Shown: positions 22,481 through 32,459 of the stretch, in pieces | Position numbering within the stretch: the stretch's first letter is position 1 | How the letters are laid out: the number at the start of each line of letters is the position of its first letter | Assembly (NCBI RefSeq): GCF_023898315.1 | Contig: NC_064616.1 | Location: 295,728,934 to 295,792,933 of the forward strand | Reading direction: 5' to 3' | DNA: 64,000 nt | From: Schistocerca nitens | Taxonomy: Eukaryota; Arthropoda; Insecta; Orthoptera; Acrididae | Translations under genes and position numbers: made by a program | Notes under the pieces: model-generated | Databases searched by the model: none | What the model was told of the DNA's origin: nothing | What the model saw: only the letters and a program-made list of their open reading frames with translations

Positions 22481-22490
22481 ATTACGAAGG

Positions 22491-23489
22491 TTTGCTCTCC
22501 ATGCACTTAATTATATCTCATAAAAGCTTCAACCACCGATAAGTCATTACGAAACGTTTAATTAAAACAATAAATAGTACGAAGAACGAAGTATTTTTAT
22601 AAATCTTCGGTACTGTGTGTGGTGTCAAAATGACGTCACGTGTGCATGAAGTCTTGTGAGCTGTTACCCGTACGAGAAAGGCCCACATCGATCCCTAACA
22701 AAAATCTGTAGCAGTTCCTACGGTTGCTGATATTGCGTGTGACGTCAGAATGACGTCACGTTTGCAGAAAGTCAAGTCAAATTAGTGTTACCCTTCATCT
22801 AACTGCGAGAGCCTTCCCTGCATGCGTATATCCTGCTCCTGGCCTGATAAATTTCGACGCCGCATCGCTATCCTCATCAGTCGCGCCTTGTAACTGTGAC
22901 ACTAGCAGCAACTACCATCACCTGAAGATGCCGACAGTTGTGCCGATGAAATACTGCTATGTGGGATTTGCTCAATATGATCCGGCTTCGAACCCGAGTA
23001 GTGTATTTGCAAAAGATCCGTCGACTGAAAAGTTACATCCGATTTCAATCACATAGAAAATGTCTCGAACTCCGTGGAACAATGGTAGAAACGTAGCAAT
23101 GAACATCAACGAAATTTGGTAATTCTACAGGATCTAATCATCAATGAGTGCTTTCAGCTGCATGTGGCGTACGTGAGGAAACTTGTTGACTTTGTTCGTT
23201 ATCGAACTGATGCTATTATCAAGGTTAGAAGTGGTTTTACACGGTATTGGCGTGATATATGTAGGGTTGACTAATTTTTTCGTCGTGTCTTACTAGTGCA
23301 CGAAGGTTAAACAATCCTGAACTGGGTCCTTGCTCTGTCGGAGTCTTCGACAGATCGATAAAGGCAATGGTAGGGAACTCGTAATTCGCTGTAAGCGTGA
23401 GCTTGTACTCCACCGGAAAATGTCGTGTAGGAGATTGATACTGAAAAAAAAGTACTCATCGAATGCGTGCAGTTATTTGTGCTCGCCCT
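22491..23489. other. Unassigned spacer with duplicated CRE-like sites
   Basis: A roughly 120-bp unit is repeated (near 22615 and 22735). The palindrome TGACGTCA occurs at 22631-22638, 22740-22747 and 22751-22758. It lies just upstream of the 5' end of the minus-strand LINE, so it could be LINE promoter sequence or host regulatory DNA. The rest shows nothing recognisable. Confidence 0.45.
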
Positions 23490-24081
23490 AAATGTTGTTG
23501 TTGCGAGGATTGGTTTAATGCTGCTCTTCAAGTTAGTTCATCCTGCACAAGCCTCTGCATCTCTACGTAGCTACTGCACGTTATAGGCATTTGAAACGCC
23601 TTACTGTGTTCCACGTATAATTTTCACCTCCTCCCCCCACTTCCTTCCAACTCCAAACTGATGATTCCCTACTGCCTCACAATATGTTTCATCAACAGAC
23701 CCTCTATTTTAATGAAACTTTGCCACAAATTTCTTTTTTCCTCAATTCTATTCAGTGCCTTTTCATTTGTTATTCGATCTACTCGTCTAATTTTCAACTT
23801 TTTTGTGCCATCACATTTCAAGAGATTCTATTCTTTTCTTGTCTGAACTGTTTATCATCTACGTATCACTTCCGTAAAAACCTACAATCCAAGCAAACGA
23901 TTTCGGAAAAGACATCCCAAAACATTTATATTAGACGTTCACAACTTCCTATTTTTAAGGACCGCTTTTCTTGCTATTGGCAGTCTGCATTTTATATCCT
24001 CTCTACTTCTTCCTTTGCCATTTATTTTACTCCCCAGACAGCAAAATTCACCTACTATTTTTAGTGTCTCATTCCCTTATA

Positions 24082-24587
24082 CAGGGTGGGACAAACAAAA
24101 GTGGATACGATTGGATGTGAATGTATGCATATAACCACACCCCGTGATGCGCATGCCACGTGTACAATCGCCACGTGATTCGCACCAGTTCAGAGCTTAG
24201 TGCGGTCTGTGTCAGTGTGAGTGGAGCAATGCAAAGGTGACGATGGTACTCACAGTGTACCAGCGGGTGTTCGTTGTGGAAATTTACGTGAAAACGAATT
24301 CGTAGAAACTGTGTGGTTAGTTGTTTGCTGAGAAGTTTAACGGTGTCAGTAGCAGCAAAGAGTTGTATACAACACTTAGTCCGAAAATGGCGTCTGACAG
24401 GATCAGTTCTGAAAAAGTCAAAAAACATTTCGAAACGTGTCCGCACACCATAAAATGTTTCTGCATTTCACAAGAAAATGTTTCAGAGTCCTACCAAATC
24501 AACCCGACGCCTGTCGCAAGAGACCGGCATATCAAGTCGATCATGCAGACGATCTGTTCCCCGGGCCACTTTCATTTTCCCACCCTG
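24082..24587 (+). mobile_element. Short mariner-like element carrying the N-terminal part of a transposase
   Basis: TIRs CAGGGTGGGACAAACAAAAGTGG (left) and inverted CCACTTTCATTTTCCCACCCTG (right). TA precedes the left end; the right side reads CA. The interior encodes LTVYQRVFVVEIYVKTNS then LFAEKFNGVSSSKELYTTLS, a helix-turn-helix of the kind found at the start of DUF4817-type transposases. No catalytic domain, so non-autonomous. Confidence 0.8.
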
Positions 24588-25106
24588 CATAATTCCCTCA
24601 ACATCACCTGATTTAATTCCACTACATTCCATTAACCTTGTTATACTTTCATTGAAATTCATCTTGTAACCTCTTTTGAAGACAGTACCCATTCCGTTCA
24701 ATTGCTCTTCCAAATCTTTTGCCGTGTCTGATAGAATTACATTATCTTCGGCAAATATCAAAGTTTTTATTCCTTCTCCCTGGACATGAAATCCATTTCA
24801 ATGTTTCCTCTTGTTTTCCTTTACTGTTAGCTCAAAGTACAGACTGAATAACATTGGAGAGATTCTCCACTGCTGTCTCACTCCCTTCTCAACAATGCCT
24901 CCCTTTAATGCCCTCAACTCTCATAATTGTAGTCTGATTTCTGTAAAAGAGGTAGATAACTTTCCGTTCCCTGTATTTTACCCTTGTACTATCTAAATTT
25001 CAAAGAGAGTGTTACATTCATCATTGTCAGAAGTTCTCTCAAAATAAAGAAATGCTTCGAATTTAGATTTGCCTTTCTTCAGCCTATCTTCTAACATAAG
25101 TCTTAC

Positions 25107-25437
25107 GAAAATGTAGACTTTCACGGCCGGAAATATCATGTCCATTATAATTATCCGGGCTGTTATGCCGTGGTCGGTTGATGAATTCTGTGTCGATTCC
25201 CAACGTTTCGTCTCAGACTGCGGGAGACATCTTCAAGGGGGTCCGTAGCTCGATGGAAGGTCCAAAACACCCACTGGCTCGCTACTCAGTAGCGAGCCAG
25301 TGGGTGTGTTGGACCTTGCATCGAGCTATGGACCCCCTTGAAGATGTCTCCCGCAGTCTGAGACGAAACGTTGGGAATCGACACAGAATTCATCAACCGA
25401 CCATGGCATAACAGCCCGGATAATTATAATGGACGTG
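25107..25437. mobile_element. Near-perfect palindromic fold-back insertion with 11-bp duplication
   Basis: Arms 25134-25286 and 25288-25440 are inverted copies with 5 mismatches in 153 positions and a single-base spacer. The outer ends include the duplicated target ATAAGTCTTAC at 25096-25106 and 25438-25448. A 27-base left tail (GAAAATGTAGACTTTCACGG...) is not in the right arm. No coding sequence. Confidence 0.9.
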
Positions 25438-25960
25438 ATAAGTCTTACAGTCAGTATGACTTCGCGTGCCCTTACATTTCTCCTGTACCGAAACTGATGT
25501 CACCAAGATCAGCTTCTACCAGTTTTTCCATTCTCCTGTAAATAATTCGTATCAGTATTCTTCCAACATTACTTATTAAATTGATGGTTCGGTAATATTC
25601 ACACCAGTTAGCACCTGCCTTCTTTGGAACCTGCTTCAAGCCTGAGGGTATTTCCCGCCTCTAATAGCTTACAAATAAGATGAAACAGCTTTGTAATGGC
25701 TGGCTCTCGCAAGTATCTCCATGATTGTGATGGAATGTAGCACACTCCAGTAAACTGCTTTCGACTTAGGTCTTTCAGTGCTTTGTCAGATTCTTCTTGC
25801 AGTATCATATTTCCCATCTTATTTAATTTACTTCCTGTTCTCTTTCTATAACAGTTTCTTTAAGTCAGTTTCCATTCGATAGATCGTCATAGGATTTATT
25901 TGACTCCATAAATATCTACAGCTGTTCTTTCCATTGCTCAAAATCGTTCTCCATTTTCAT

Positions 25961-26414
25961 CTTCTGGAGAAATGCAAGAACGCAACTGTAGTAGACTGCT
26001 CGTTCACTAACCCTGAGTTCATTGAATTTGTTGAAATTTGTGCGAGGGCAAGGACACAGGTCTAGGTAGAGAAACAGTCTAGTTCTAGTACGTCTCCAGC
26101 CACTCACATCTTGTGTTCTACGTGGAGCAAAAACATTGTCTAACAAAGCACCCAGAAGGGGAGGAGGAAACTTCACGGGATGAGAGGGTTTTGAAGTTAA
26201 TTCAGATTACAAAATCTGAGTAAAGTTTACAAAGAACAACATTGGTGCAGTCTCGCAGCGTTTCTACCAGTCACAAAACCTGCAACTCTAATCGTTTACA
26301 TACCCGCCAATGCTGTGTACACGTACTAAATTATATTTACGTGTAAGTATGTCTCATGGGTGCTTCAGTGTTTTAGGCAGGCAGTGTATTTCTGTGCTGC
26401 GAAATCAAGATATG
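25961..26414. other. Unassigned spacer
   Basis: The minus frame 25916-26176 (86 codons, ending FEQWKEQL) may be upstream LINE coding sequence, as an F..WKEQ-like block precedes RT in RTE elements. Nothing else recognised. Confidence 0.35.
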
Positions 26415-27614
26415 CACTGAAGAGCCAAAGAGTACACCTGCCTCATATCGTGTAAGGCCCCCGCGAGCACGCAGAAGTGTCGCAACACAACGTGGCATGG
26501 ACTCCACTAATGTCTGAAGTAGTGCTGGAAGGAACTGACACCATGAATCCTGTAGGGCTATCCATAAATCCGTAAGAGTACGAGGGGGTGGAGATCTCTT
26601 CTGAACAGCACGTTGCAAGGCATCCCAGATATACCCAATAATGTTCATGTCTGGGTGTACGGTGGCCATTGGAAGTGTTTAAACTCAGAAGAGTGTTCCT
26701 GGAACCAATCTGTAGCAATTCTGGACGCGTGAGGTGTCACCATTGTCCCGCTGGAATTTCTCACGTGCATTGGAAAGTACGATGGACATGAATGGATACA
26801 GGTGGTCAGGCAGGATGCTTACGTACGTGTCACCTGTCAGAGTCGTATCTGATGGGATCCTATCCAATTGCACACACCCCACACCATTATACAGCCCCCA
26901 CCAGCTTCAACTCTTCCCTGCTGACATGCAAGGTCCATAGATTCATGAGGTTATCTCCATACCCGTACACGTCCATCCGCTCGATACAATCTGAAACGAG
27001 ACGTCCCACCAGGCAACAGGTTTCCAGTCATCAATAGTCCAATGTTGATGTTGACGAGCCCAGGCGAGGCGTAAGGCTTTGCGTCGTGCAGTCATGAAGG
27101 GCACACGAGTTGGCCTTCGGCTCCGAAAGCCCATATCGATGATGTTTCGTTGAATGATTCGCACACTGACACTTGTTGATGGTCCAACATTGAAATCTTC
27201 AGCAATTTGCGTAATGGTTGCACTTCCGTCAAGCTGAATGATTCTCTTTAGTCGTCGTTGGTCCCGTTCTTGCATGATCTTTTTTCGGCAGCAGCGATGT
27301 CAGAGATTTGATGTTTTACCGGATTCCTGATATTCACGATACACTTGTGAAATGGTCGTACGGGAAAATCCCCTCTTCATCGCTACCTCGGAGATGCTGT
27401 GTCCCATCGCTCGACTGCCAACTATAATACCACGTTCAAACTCACTTAAATCTTGATAACCTGCCGTTGTAGCAGCAGTAACCGATCTAACAACTCTGCG
27501 CCAGACACTTGTTATCTTATATAGGCGTTGCCGACCGCAGTGCCTATTCTGCTTGTCCACATGTCTCTGTATTTGAATACGCATGCCTGTACCGGTTTCT
27601 TTGGCTCTTCAGTG
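26415..27614 (-). mobile_element. Decayed Tc1-like transposon, family A copy 2
   Basis: Inverted termini CACTGAAGAGCCAAAGA (left) and TCTTTGGCTCTTCAGTG (right, followed by TA). Same family as 1570-2727, opposite orientation, and better preserved. Confidence 0.88.
26450..27496 (-). pseudogene. Tc1-like transposase pseudogene
   Basis: From 27470: DLSEFERGIIVGSRAMGHSI, SEVAMKRGFSRTTISQVYRE (helix-turn-helix), then after a stop (27300) MQERDQRRLKRIIQLDGSAT and TARRKALRLAWARQHQHWTI, VAWWDVSFQIVSSG (first catalytic region, altered), and later SNARE-FQRDN and SPDMN-type DMNIIGYIWDALQRAVQKR (26650-26600). Several shifts; the product is not functional. Confidence 0.88.
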
Positions 27615-27841
27615 TAGATTATAGGGCCGATGTTTAATAGTTGTGCCATGGAGGCCATTTTGGTACCGATGTGTAGCGTGCGATGGCACTCTACTTGAGA
27701 GAATACCGTAGGTGTAGAGCACACTGTTAATACACTACTGGCCATTAAAATTGCTACACCAAGAAGATGACGTGCTACAGAGGCGAAATTTAACCGACAG
27801 GAAGAAGATGCTGTGATATGCAAATGATTAGCTCTTCAACA

Positions 27842-28254
27842 AGAATGAGATTTTCACTCTGCAGCGGAGTGTGCGCTGATATGAAACTTCCTGGCAGATT
27901 AAAACTGTGTGCCCGACCGAGACTCGAACTCGGGACTTTTGCCTTTCGCGGGCAAGTGCTCTACCATATGAGCTACCGAAGCACGACTCACGTCCGGTAC
28001 TCACAGCTTTACTTCTGCCAGTACCTCGTCTCCTACCTTCCAAACTTTACAGAAGCTCTCCTGCGAACCTTGCAGAACTAGCACTCCTGAAAGAAAGGAT
28101 ATTGCGGAGACATGGCTTAGCCATAGCCTGGGGGATGTTTCCAGAATGAGATTTTCACTCTGCAGCGGAGTGTGCGCTGATATGAAACTTCCTGGCAGAT
28201 TAAAACTGTGTGCCCGACCGAGACTCGAACTCGGGACCTTTGCCTTTCGCGGGA
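27842..28254 (-). repeat. Tandem repeat unit (~301 bp) containing a tRNA-like sequence
   Basis: AGAATGAGATTTTCACTCTGCAGCGGAG at about 27843 recurs at about 28144, followed in both by GAAACTTCCTGGCAGATTAAAACTG and a tRNA-like block. On the minus strand that block (28000-27915) reads GGTAGCTCATATGGTAGAGC, an anticodon arm TTGCC-CGCGAAA-GGCAA, and AGTTCGAGTCTCGG. The loop lacks U33, so not a canonical tRNA. The second copy is partial. Hence about 1.4 units in tandem. Confidence 0.85.
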
Positions 28255-28344
28255 AGTTTCCAACTGATTTCTCATACACAAACAGCAGTAGACCGGCGTT
28301 CCCTGGTGAAACGTTGTTTTTCTGCCTCGTGTAAGGAGGAGAAA

Positions 28345-29595
28345 TGCGTACCATCACGTTTGCGACTTTGATAAAGGTCGGATCGTAGCCTATCGCGATT
28401 GCGGTTTATCGTTGCTGCTCGCGTTGGTCGAGATACAATGACTGTTAGCAGAATATGGAATCGGTGGGTTCAGGATCCCAACGGCCTCGTCGAGATGACA
28501 GGCATCTTATCCGCATAGCTGTAGCGGATCGTGCAGCCACGTCTCGATCCCTGAGTCAACAGATGGGGACGTTTGCAAGACAACAATCATCTGCACGAAC
28601 AGTTCGACGACGTTTGCAGCAGCATGGACTATCAGCTCGGAGACCATGGCTGCAGTTACCCTTGACGCTGCATCACAGACAGGAGCGCCTGCGATGGTGT
28701 ACTCAACGACGAACCTGGGTGCACGAATGGCAAAACGTCATTTTTTCGGGTGAATCCAGGTACTGTTTACAGCATCGTGATGGTCGCATCCGTGTTTGGC
28801 TACATCGCGGTGAACGCACATTGGAAGCGTGTATTCGTCATCGCCATACTGGCGCATCACTCGGCGTGATGGTATGTATTATGTATTGCCGTGTGACGAG
28901 GGCCTCCGGTCGGGTAGACCGTTCGCCTGGTGCAAGTCTTTCTATTTCACACAACTTCGGCGACTTGCGCGTCGATGGGGATGAAATGATGATGATTAGG
29001 ACAACACAACACCCAGTCCCTGAGCGGAGAAAATCTCCGACCCAGCCGGGAATTGAACCCGGGCCCTTTTGGATTGACAGTCCGTCGCGCTGACCACTCA
29101 GCTACCGGGGGCGGACTGATGGCGTGATGGTGTGGGTGTGGGTGTGCTGTGAATATATATGTAATATACCTCTTGTTCGCACTGACGGCACTGTGAACAA
29201 TGGACGTAGCATTTCTGATGTGTTACGACCCGTGGCTCTACCCTTCATCCGATCTCTGCGAAACACTACATTTCAGCAGGATAATGCACGACCGCATGTT
29301 GCAGGTCCTGTACGGGCCTTTCTGGATACAGAAAATGCTCAATTGCTGCCCTGGCCAGCACAGTCTCCAGATCTCTCACCAACTGAAAACGTCTGGCCAA
29401 TGGTGGCCGAGCGACTGGCTCGTCACAATACGCCAGCCACTACTCTTGATGAACTGTGGTATCGTGTTGAAGCTGCATGGGCAGCTGTACCTGTACACGC
29501 CATCCAGGCTCTGTTTGACTCAAAGCCCCAGACGTATCGAGGCCGTTATTACGGCCAGAGGTGGTTGTTCTGGGTACTGATTTCTCAGGATCTGT
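28345..29595 (+). pseudogene. Tc1-like transposase, split by a SINE
   Basis: Pieces 28455-28873 and 29124-29642 join at GVMV once the SINE is removed. First half: RIAVADRAATSRSLSQQMGT (DNA-binding), ARTVRRRLQQHGLSARRP, and IFSGESRYCL where the first catalytic aspartate of the family (S-D-E-S-R) is glycine. Second half: FQQDNARPHVAG, QSPDLSPTENVW; 34 residues separate D and E (DD34E). N-terminal traces (HHVCDFDKG-like) start near 28345. The D-to-G change and a frameshift near 28480 inactivate it. Confidence 0.9.
28874..29120 (-). mobile_element. SINE family C, 11-bp duplication
   Basis: Minus-strand GGTAGCTGAGTGGTCAGCGCGACGG, GGGTTCAATTCCC, GACGCGCAAGTCGCCGAAG. Flanked by GGCGTGATGGT at 28863-28873 and 29121-29131 within the transposase. 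Confidence 0.92.
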
Positions 29596-29825
29596 GCTCC
29601 CAAATTGCGTGGAAATGTAATCACATGTCAATTCTAGTGTAATATAGTTGTCGAATGAATACCCGTTTATCATCTGCATTTCTTCTTGGTGTAGCAATTT
29701 TAATGGCCAGTAGGCTCTCTCTTGCCTTTGTCTTGTCCGTAAACACGACGGTACTGCAACCCTGGTCAGTTCTCGGGTTCACTTTTCCGAGTAGTATGTA
29801 TGACCGAACTGGTGCGCATGCGCAG

Positions 29826-30072
29826 GAGGGTTGGTCCGGCTTGGCTGCGTGGGGGCAGAGCGCGTTCTTCGCGGGCTGCGTGCTGGGCACGCTGTCGCTG
29901 GGCGCGGTGGCGGACCGCGCGGGCCGCCGGCTGGCGCTGCTGGTGGCGTGGATGCTGGCCGCCGCGGGCAACGCGCTCGCCGCCGCCGCCCACGCGCCGC
30001 CGCTCTTCGTGCTGGGCCGCGCCGTCGCCGGGCTCGCCACCGACACCAACTTCTTCATGATGTACATCCTCG
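29826..30072 (+). CDS. Internal exon of an SLC22-like organic cation transporter (MFS)
   Basis: The only strongly supported host coding sequence. Integral membrane solute carrier of the major facilitator superfamily, likely plasma membrane. The 82 codons give EGWSGLAAWGQSAFFAGCVL..., a second transmembrane helix, the MFS signature GAVADRAGRR (G-X3-D-R-X-G-R-R) in the loop to helix 3, an alanine-rich third helix, and LFVLGRAVAGLATDTNFFMM as helix 4. The frame ends at CTCG|GTAAGC (donor 30073), phase 1; the partial codon G|TN fits the valine that follows MMYIL in insect homologues as I recall them. The acceptor is less certain: GCGCAG ending 29825 is my choice, with CCTGGTCAG at 29769 as alternative. 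Extremely GC-rich, GC-ending codons, unlike the AT-rich surroundings. Other exons lie outside the window or were not recognised. The open frame runs 29655-30188, but its ends are transposon and intron. Confidence 0.85.
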
Positions 30073-30210
30073 GTAAGCTACTGCTCTCACCGCAGTTCCT
30101 TCTGCCGCATATTACAGGGTATTTCAGAAGGAATAATAAGTACACTAACAAAAAAAAAAAAAAATACACATCAACAAGAAAGAGTTAGAGCTACTGACAG
30201 CATTGGGAGA

Positions 30211-30436
30211 TGGTTGGGTTGTTTGGGGGGGAAGAGACCAAACAGCGAGGTCATCGGTCTCATCGGATTAGGGAAGGAATTCGGCCGTGCCCTGTGAAAG
30301 GAACCATCCCAGCATTTGCCTGAAGCGATTTAGGGAAATCACGGAAAACCTAAATCAGGATGGCCGGACGCGGGATGGAACCGTCGTCCTCCCGAATGCC
30401 AGTCCAGTGTGCTACCACTGCGCCATCTCGCTCGGT
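30211..30436 (-). mobile_element. tRNA-like SINE, family E, 12-bp duplication
   Basis: On the minus strand CCGAGCGAGATGGCGCAGTGG...GGTTCCATCCCGCGTCC, then GATTTAGGTTTTCCGTGATTTCCC. Flanked by AGCATTGGGAGA at 30199-30210 and 30437-30448. A SINE family unrelated to A-D. Confidence 0.88.
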
Positions 30437-30679
30437 AGCATTGGGAGAGCCAGTCCTGACAAAACTCTACCATCTCGTGAGCAAGATGTATGAGACAGGC
30501 GAAATACCCTCAGACTTCAAGAAGAATATAATAATTCCGATCCCAAAGAAAGCAGGTGTTGACAGATGTGAAAATTACCGAACTATCAGTTTAGTAAGTC
30601 GCGGCTGCAAAATACTAACGCGAACTCTTTACAGACGAATGGAAAAACTGGTAGAAGCCGACCTCGGGGAAGATCAGTT

Positions 30680-30878
30680 GCCGGCCCCGATGACCGTGAG
30701 GTTCTAGGCGCTGCAGTCCGGAACCACGGGACTGCTACGGTCGCAGGTTCGAATCCTGCCTCGGGCATGGATGTGTGTGATGTCCTTAGGTTAGTTAGGT
30801 TTAAGTAGTTCTAAGTTCTAGAGAACTGATGATCTAAGATGTTAAGTCCCATAGTGCTCAGAGCCATTTGAACCATTT
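30680..30878 (+). mobile_element. SINE family A, 11-bp duplication
   Basis: Head variant GCCGGCCCCGATGACCGTGAGG. Flanked by GAAGATCAGTT at 30669-30679 and 30879-30889. Confidence 0.95.
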
Positions 30879-31183
30879 GAAGATCAGTTTGGCTTCCGTA
30901 AAAATGTTGGAACACGTGAGGCAATACTGACCCTACGACTTACCTTAGAAGAAAGATTAAGGAAAGGCAAACCTACGTTTCTAGCATTTGTAGACTTAGA
31001 GAAAGCTTTTGACAATGTAGACTGGAATACTCTCTTTCAAATTCTGAAGGTGGCGGGGGTAAAATACAGGGAGCGAAAGGCTATTTACAATTTATACAGA
31101 AGCCAGAACGCAGTTATAAGAGTCGAGGGACATGAAAGGGAAGCAGTGGTTGGGAAGGGAGTGAGACAGGGTTGTAGCCTATC

Positions 31184-31380
31184 GCCGGCCGGGGTGTCCG
31201 AGCGGGTCTAGGCGCTACAGTCTGGAACCGCGCGACCGCTGCGGTCGCAGGTTCGAATCCTGCCTCGGGCATGGATGTGTGTGATGTCCATAGGTTAGTT
31301 AGGTTTAAGTAGTTTTAAGTTCTAGGGGACTGATGACTTCAGAAGTTAAGTCCCATAGTGCTCAGAGCCATTGGAATTTT
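31184..31380 (+). mobile_element. SINE family A, 12-bp duplication
   Basis: Flanked by TTGTAGCCTATC at 31172-31183 and 31381-31392; splits the GVRQGCSLSP motif of the LINE reverse transcriptase. Confidence 0.96.
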
Positions 31381-32459
31381 TTGTAGCCTATCCACCATTT
31401 TATTCAATCTGTATATTGATCAAGCAGTAAAAGAATCAAAAGAAAAATTCGGTGTAGGTATTAAAATCCATGGAGAAGAAATAAAAAATTTGAGGTTCGC
31501 CGATGACATTGTAATTCTGTCAGAGACAGCAAAGGACCTGGAAGAGCAGTTGAATGGAATGGACAGTGTCTTTAAAAACGAGGATAATGGAATGTAGTCG
31601 AATTAAGTCGGGCGATGCTGAGGGAATTAGATTAGGAAATGAGACACTTAAAGTAGTAATGGAGTTTTGCTATTTGGGGAGCAAAATAACTGATGATGGT
31701 CGAAGTAGAGAGGATATAAAATGTAGAATGGCAGTGGCAAGGAAACCGTTTCTGAAGAAGAGAAATTTGTTAACATCGAGTATAGATTTAAGTGTTAGGA
31801 AGTCGTTTCTGAAAGTATTTGTATGGAGTATAGCCATGTATGGAAGTAAAACATGGACGATAAATAGTTTGGACAAGAAGAGAATAGAAGCTTTAGAAAT
31901 GTGGTGCTACAGAAGAATGCTGAAGATTAGATGGGTAGATCACATAACTAATGAGGAGGTATTGAATAGAATTGGGGAGAAGAGGAGTTTGTGGCACAAC
32001 TTGACTATAAGAAGGGATCGGTTGGTAGGACATGTTCTGAGGCATCAAGGGATTACCAATTTAGTACTGGAGGGCAGCGTGGGGGGTAAAAATCGTAGAG
32101 GGAGACCAAGAGATGAATACACTAAGCAGATTCAGAAGGATGGAGGTTGCAGTAGGTACTGGGAGATGAAAAGCTTGCACAGGATGGAGTAGCATGGATA
32201 GCTGCATCAAACCAGTCTCAGGACTGAAGACCACAACAACAACAAACAACAAGAAGAAAGAGTTGTGCGATACAAACGAGAGTTGGTAGGTGTGTTTCTA
32301 CATCTGAAAGATGACGTCTTTTCGAATTTTGTGCCAGTTTCGTAAGTGTGGTGCTAGTAGCGTCACTTTGAACATGCAAATCAGGTTTGTTTTAAATACA
32401 CGCAGTAACGGTCGTGAGCATTAGTTACCTTTGAGACTGGACGTGGTGAGTTGATGTTA

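Larger units (their letters stand above)
15050..22490 (-). mobile_element. Long L1/Tx1-like LINE, near full length, broken by nested insertions
   Basis: Minus strand, 5' end near 22490. Order along the element: ORF1 with zinc knuckle (about 22480-20690), endonuclease (about 20400-19425), reverse transcriptase (17600-16283) and a C-terminal Cys/His-containing region (about 15960-15100). Inserted later: SINE 20474-20674, DD41D element 17611-19420, SINE 16769-16974, SINE 16074-16274. Removing them restores a continuous ORF order. Clade is inferred from the AGAQIN/GVRQG-type motifs; R1-like alternatives are not excluded. Confidence 0.8.
23490..25960 (-). mobile_element. RTE-like LINE, minus strand, split by two insertions
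   Basis: The 3' end at 23490 (TGTTGTTGTTG, the complement of the CAA tail) is followed upward by the ORF end, a catalytic-domain remnant (minus frame 24761-24594: MIFAEDNVILSDTAKDLEEQ, where the family has FADDIVILSETAKDLEEQ), the first aspartate block near 25020-25090, and the palm/finger region (25817-25608). Interrupted by 24082-24587 and 25107-25437; at both sites the LINE sequence joins up when the insert is removed. Confidence 0.85.
27733..29713 (+). mobile_element. Tc1-like transposon, family C, with two nested repeats
   Basis: Left CACTACTGGCCATTAAAATTGCTACACCAAGAAG and right CTTGGTGTAGCAATTTTAATGGCCAGTAG are inverted copies. TA at 27731-27732; the last bases of the right end are altered. 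Contains a tandem tRNA-like repeat (27842-28254) and a family C SINE (28874-29120). Ends about 110 bp before the transporter exon. Confidence 0.92.
30450..32192 (+). pseudogene. RTE-like LINE reverse transcriptase, cut by two SINEs
   Basis: In order: SDFKKNIIIPIPKKAGVDRC, NYRTISLVSRGCKILTR (30560-30620); after the first SINE QFGFRKNVGTREAILTLRLT; VDLEKAFDNVDW with the first catalytic D (30989-31025); GVRQGCSLSP cut by the second SINE at 31184; ILFNLYIDQAVKES; LRFADDIVILSETAKDL with the FADD catalytic motif (about 31492); then, after a frameshift near 31575, a C-terminal domain RRIEALEMWCYRRMLKIRWV and HITNEEVLNRIGE typical of RTE/BovB-like proteins, ending ...YWEMKSLHRME at 32192. Only shifts and SINEs disable it; the motifs are well kept. 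Confidence 0.92.
30187..32253 (+). mobile_element. 5'-truncated RTE-like LINE with 11-bp duplication
   Basis: Flanked by AAGAAAGAGTT at 30176-30186 and 32254-32264. The 3' end is CCAGTCTCAGGACTGAAGACCACAACAACAAC, the CAA-type tail shared by the other members (minus strand at 23490 and 49640). The endonuclease is missing. Three SINEs are nested: 30211-30436, 30680-30878 and 31184-31380. Confidence 0.94.

Noticed and set aside
27915-28000. Functional tRNA gene in the tandem repeat
   Set aside because: No U33 in the loop, and the block is in a repeated unit; more likely a tRNA-derived retroposon.
29800-30076. Alternative frames over the transporter exon (arginine- or alanine-rich)
   Set aside because: Products of extreme GC content; only the frame with the MFS signature and a donor in phase makes sense.
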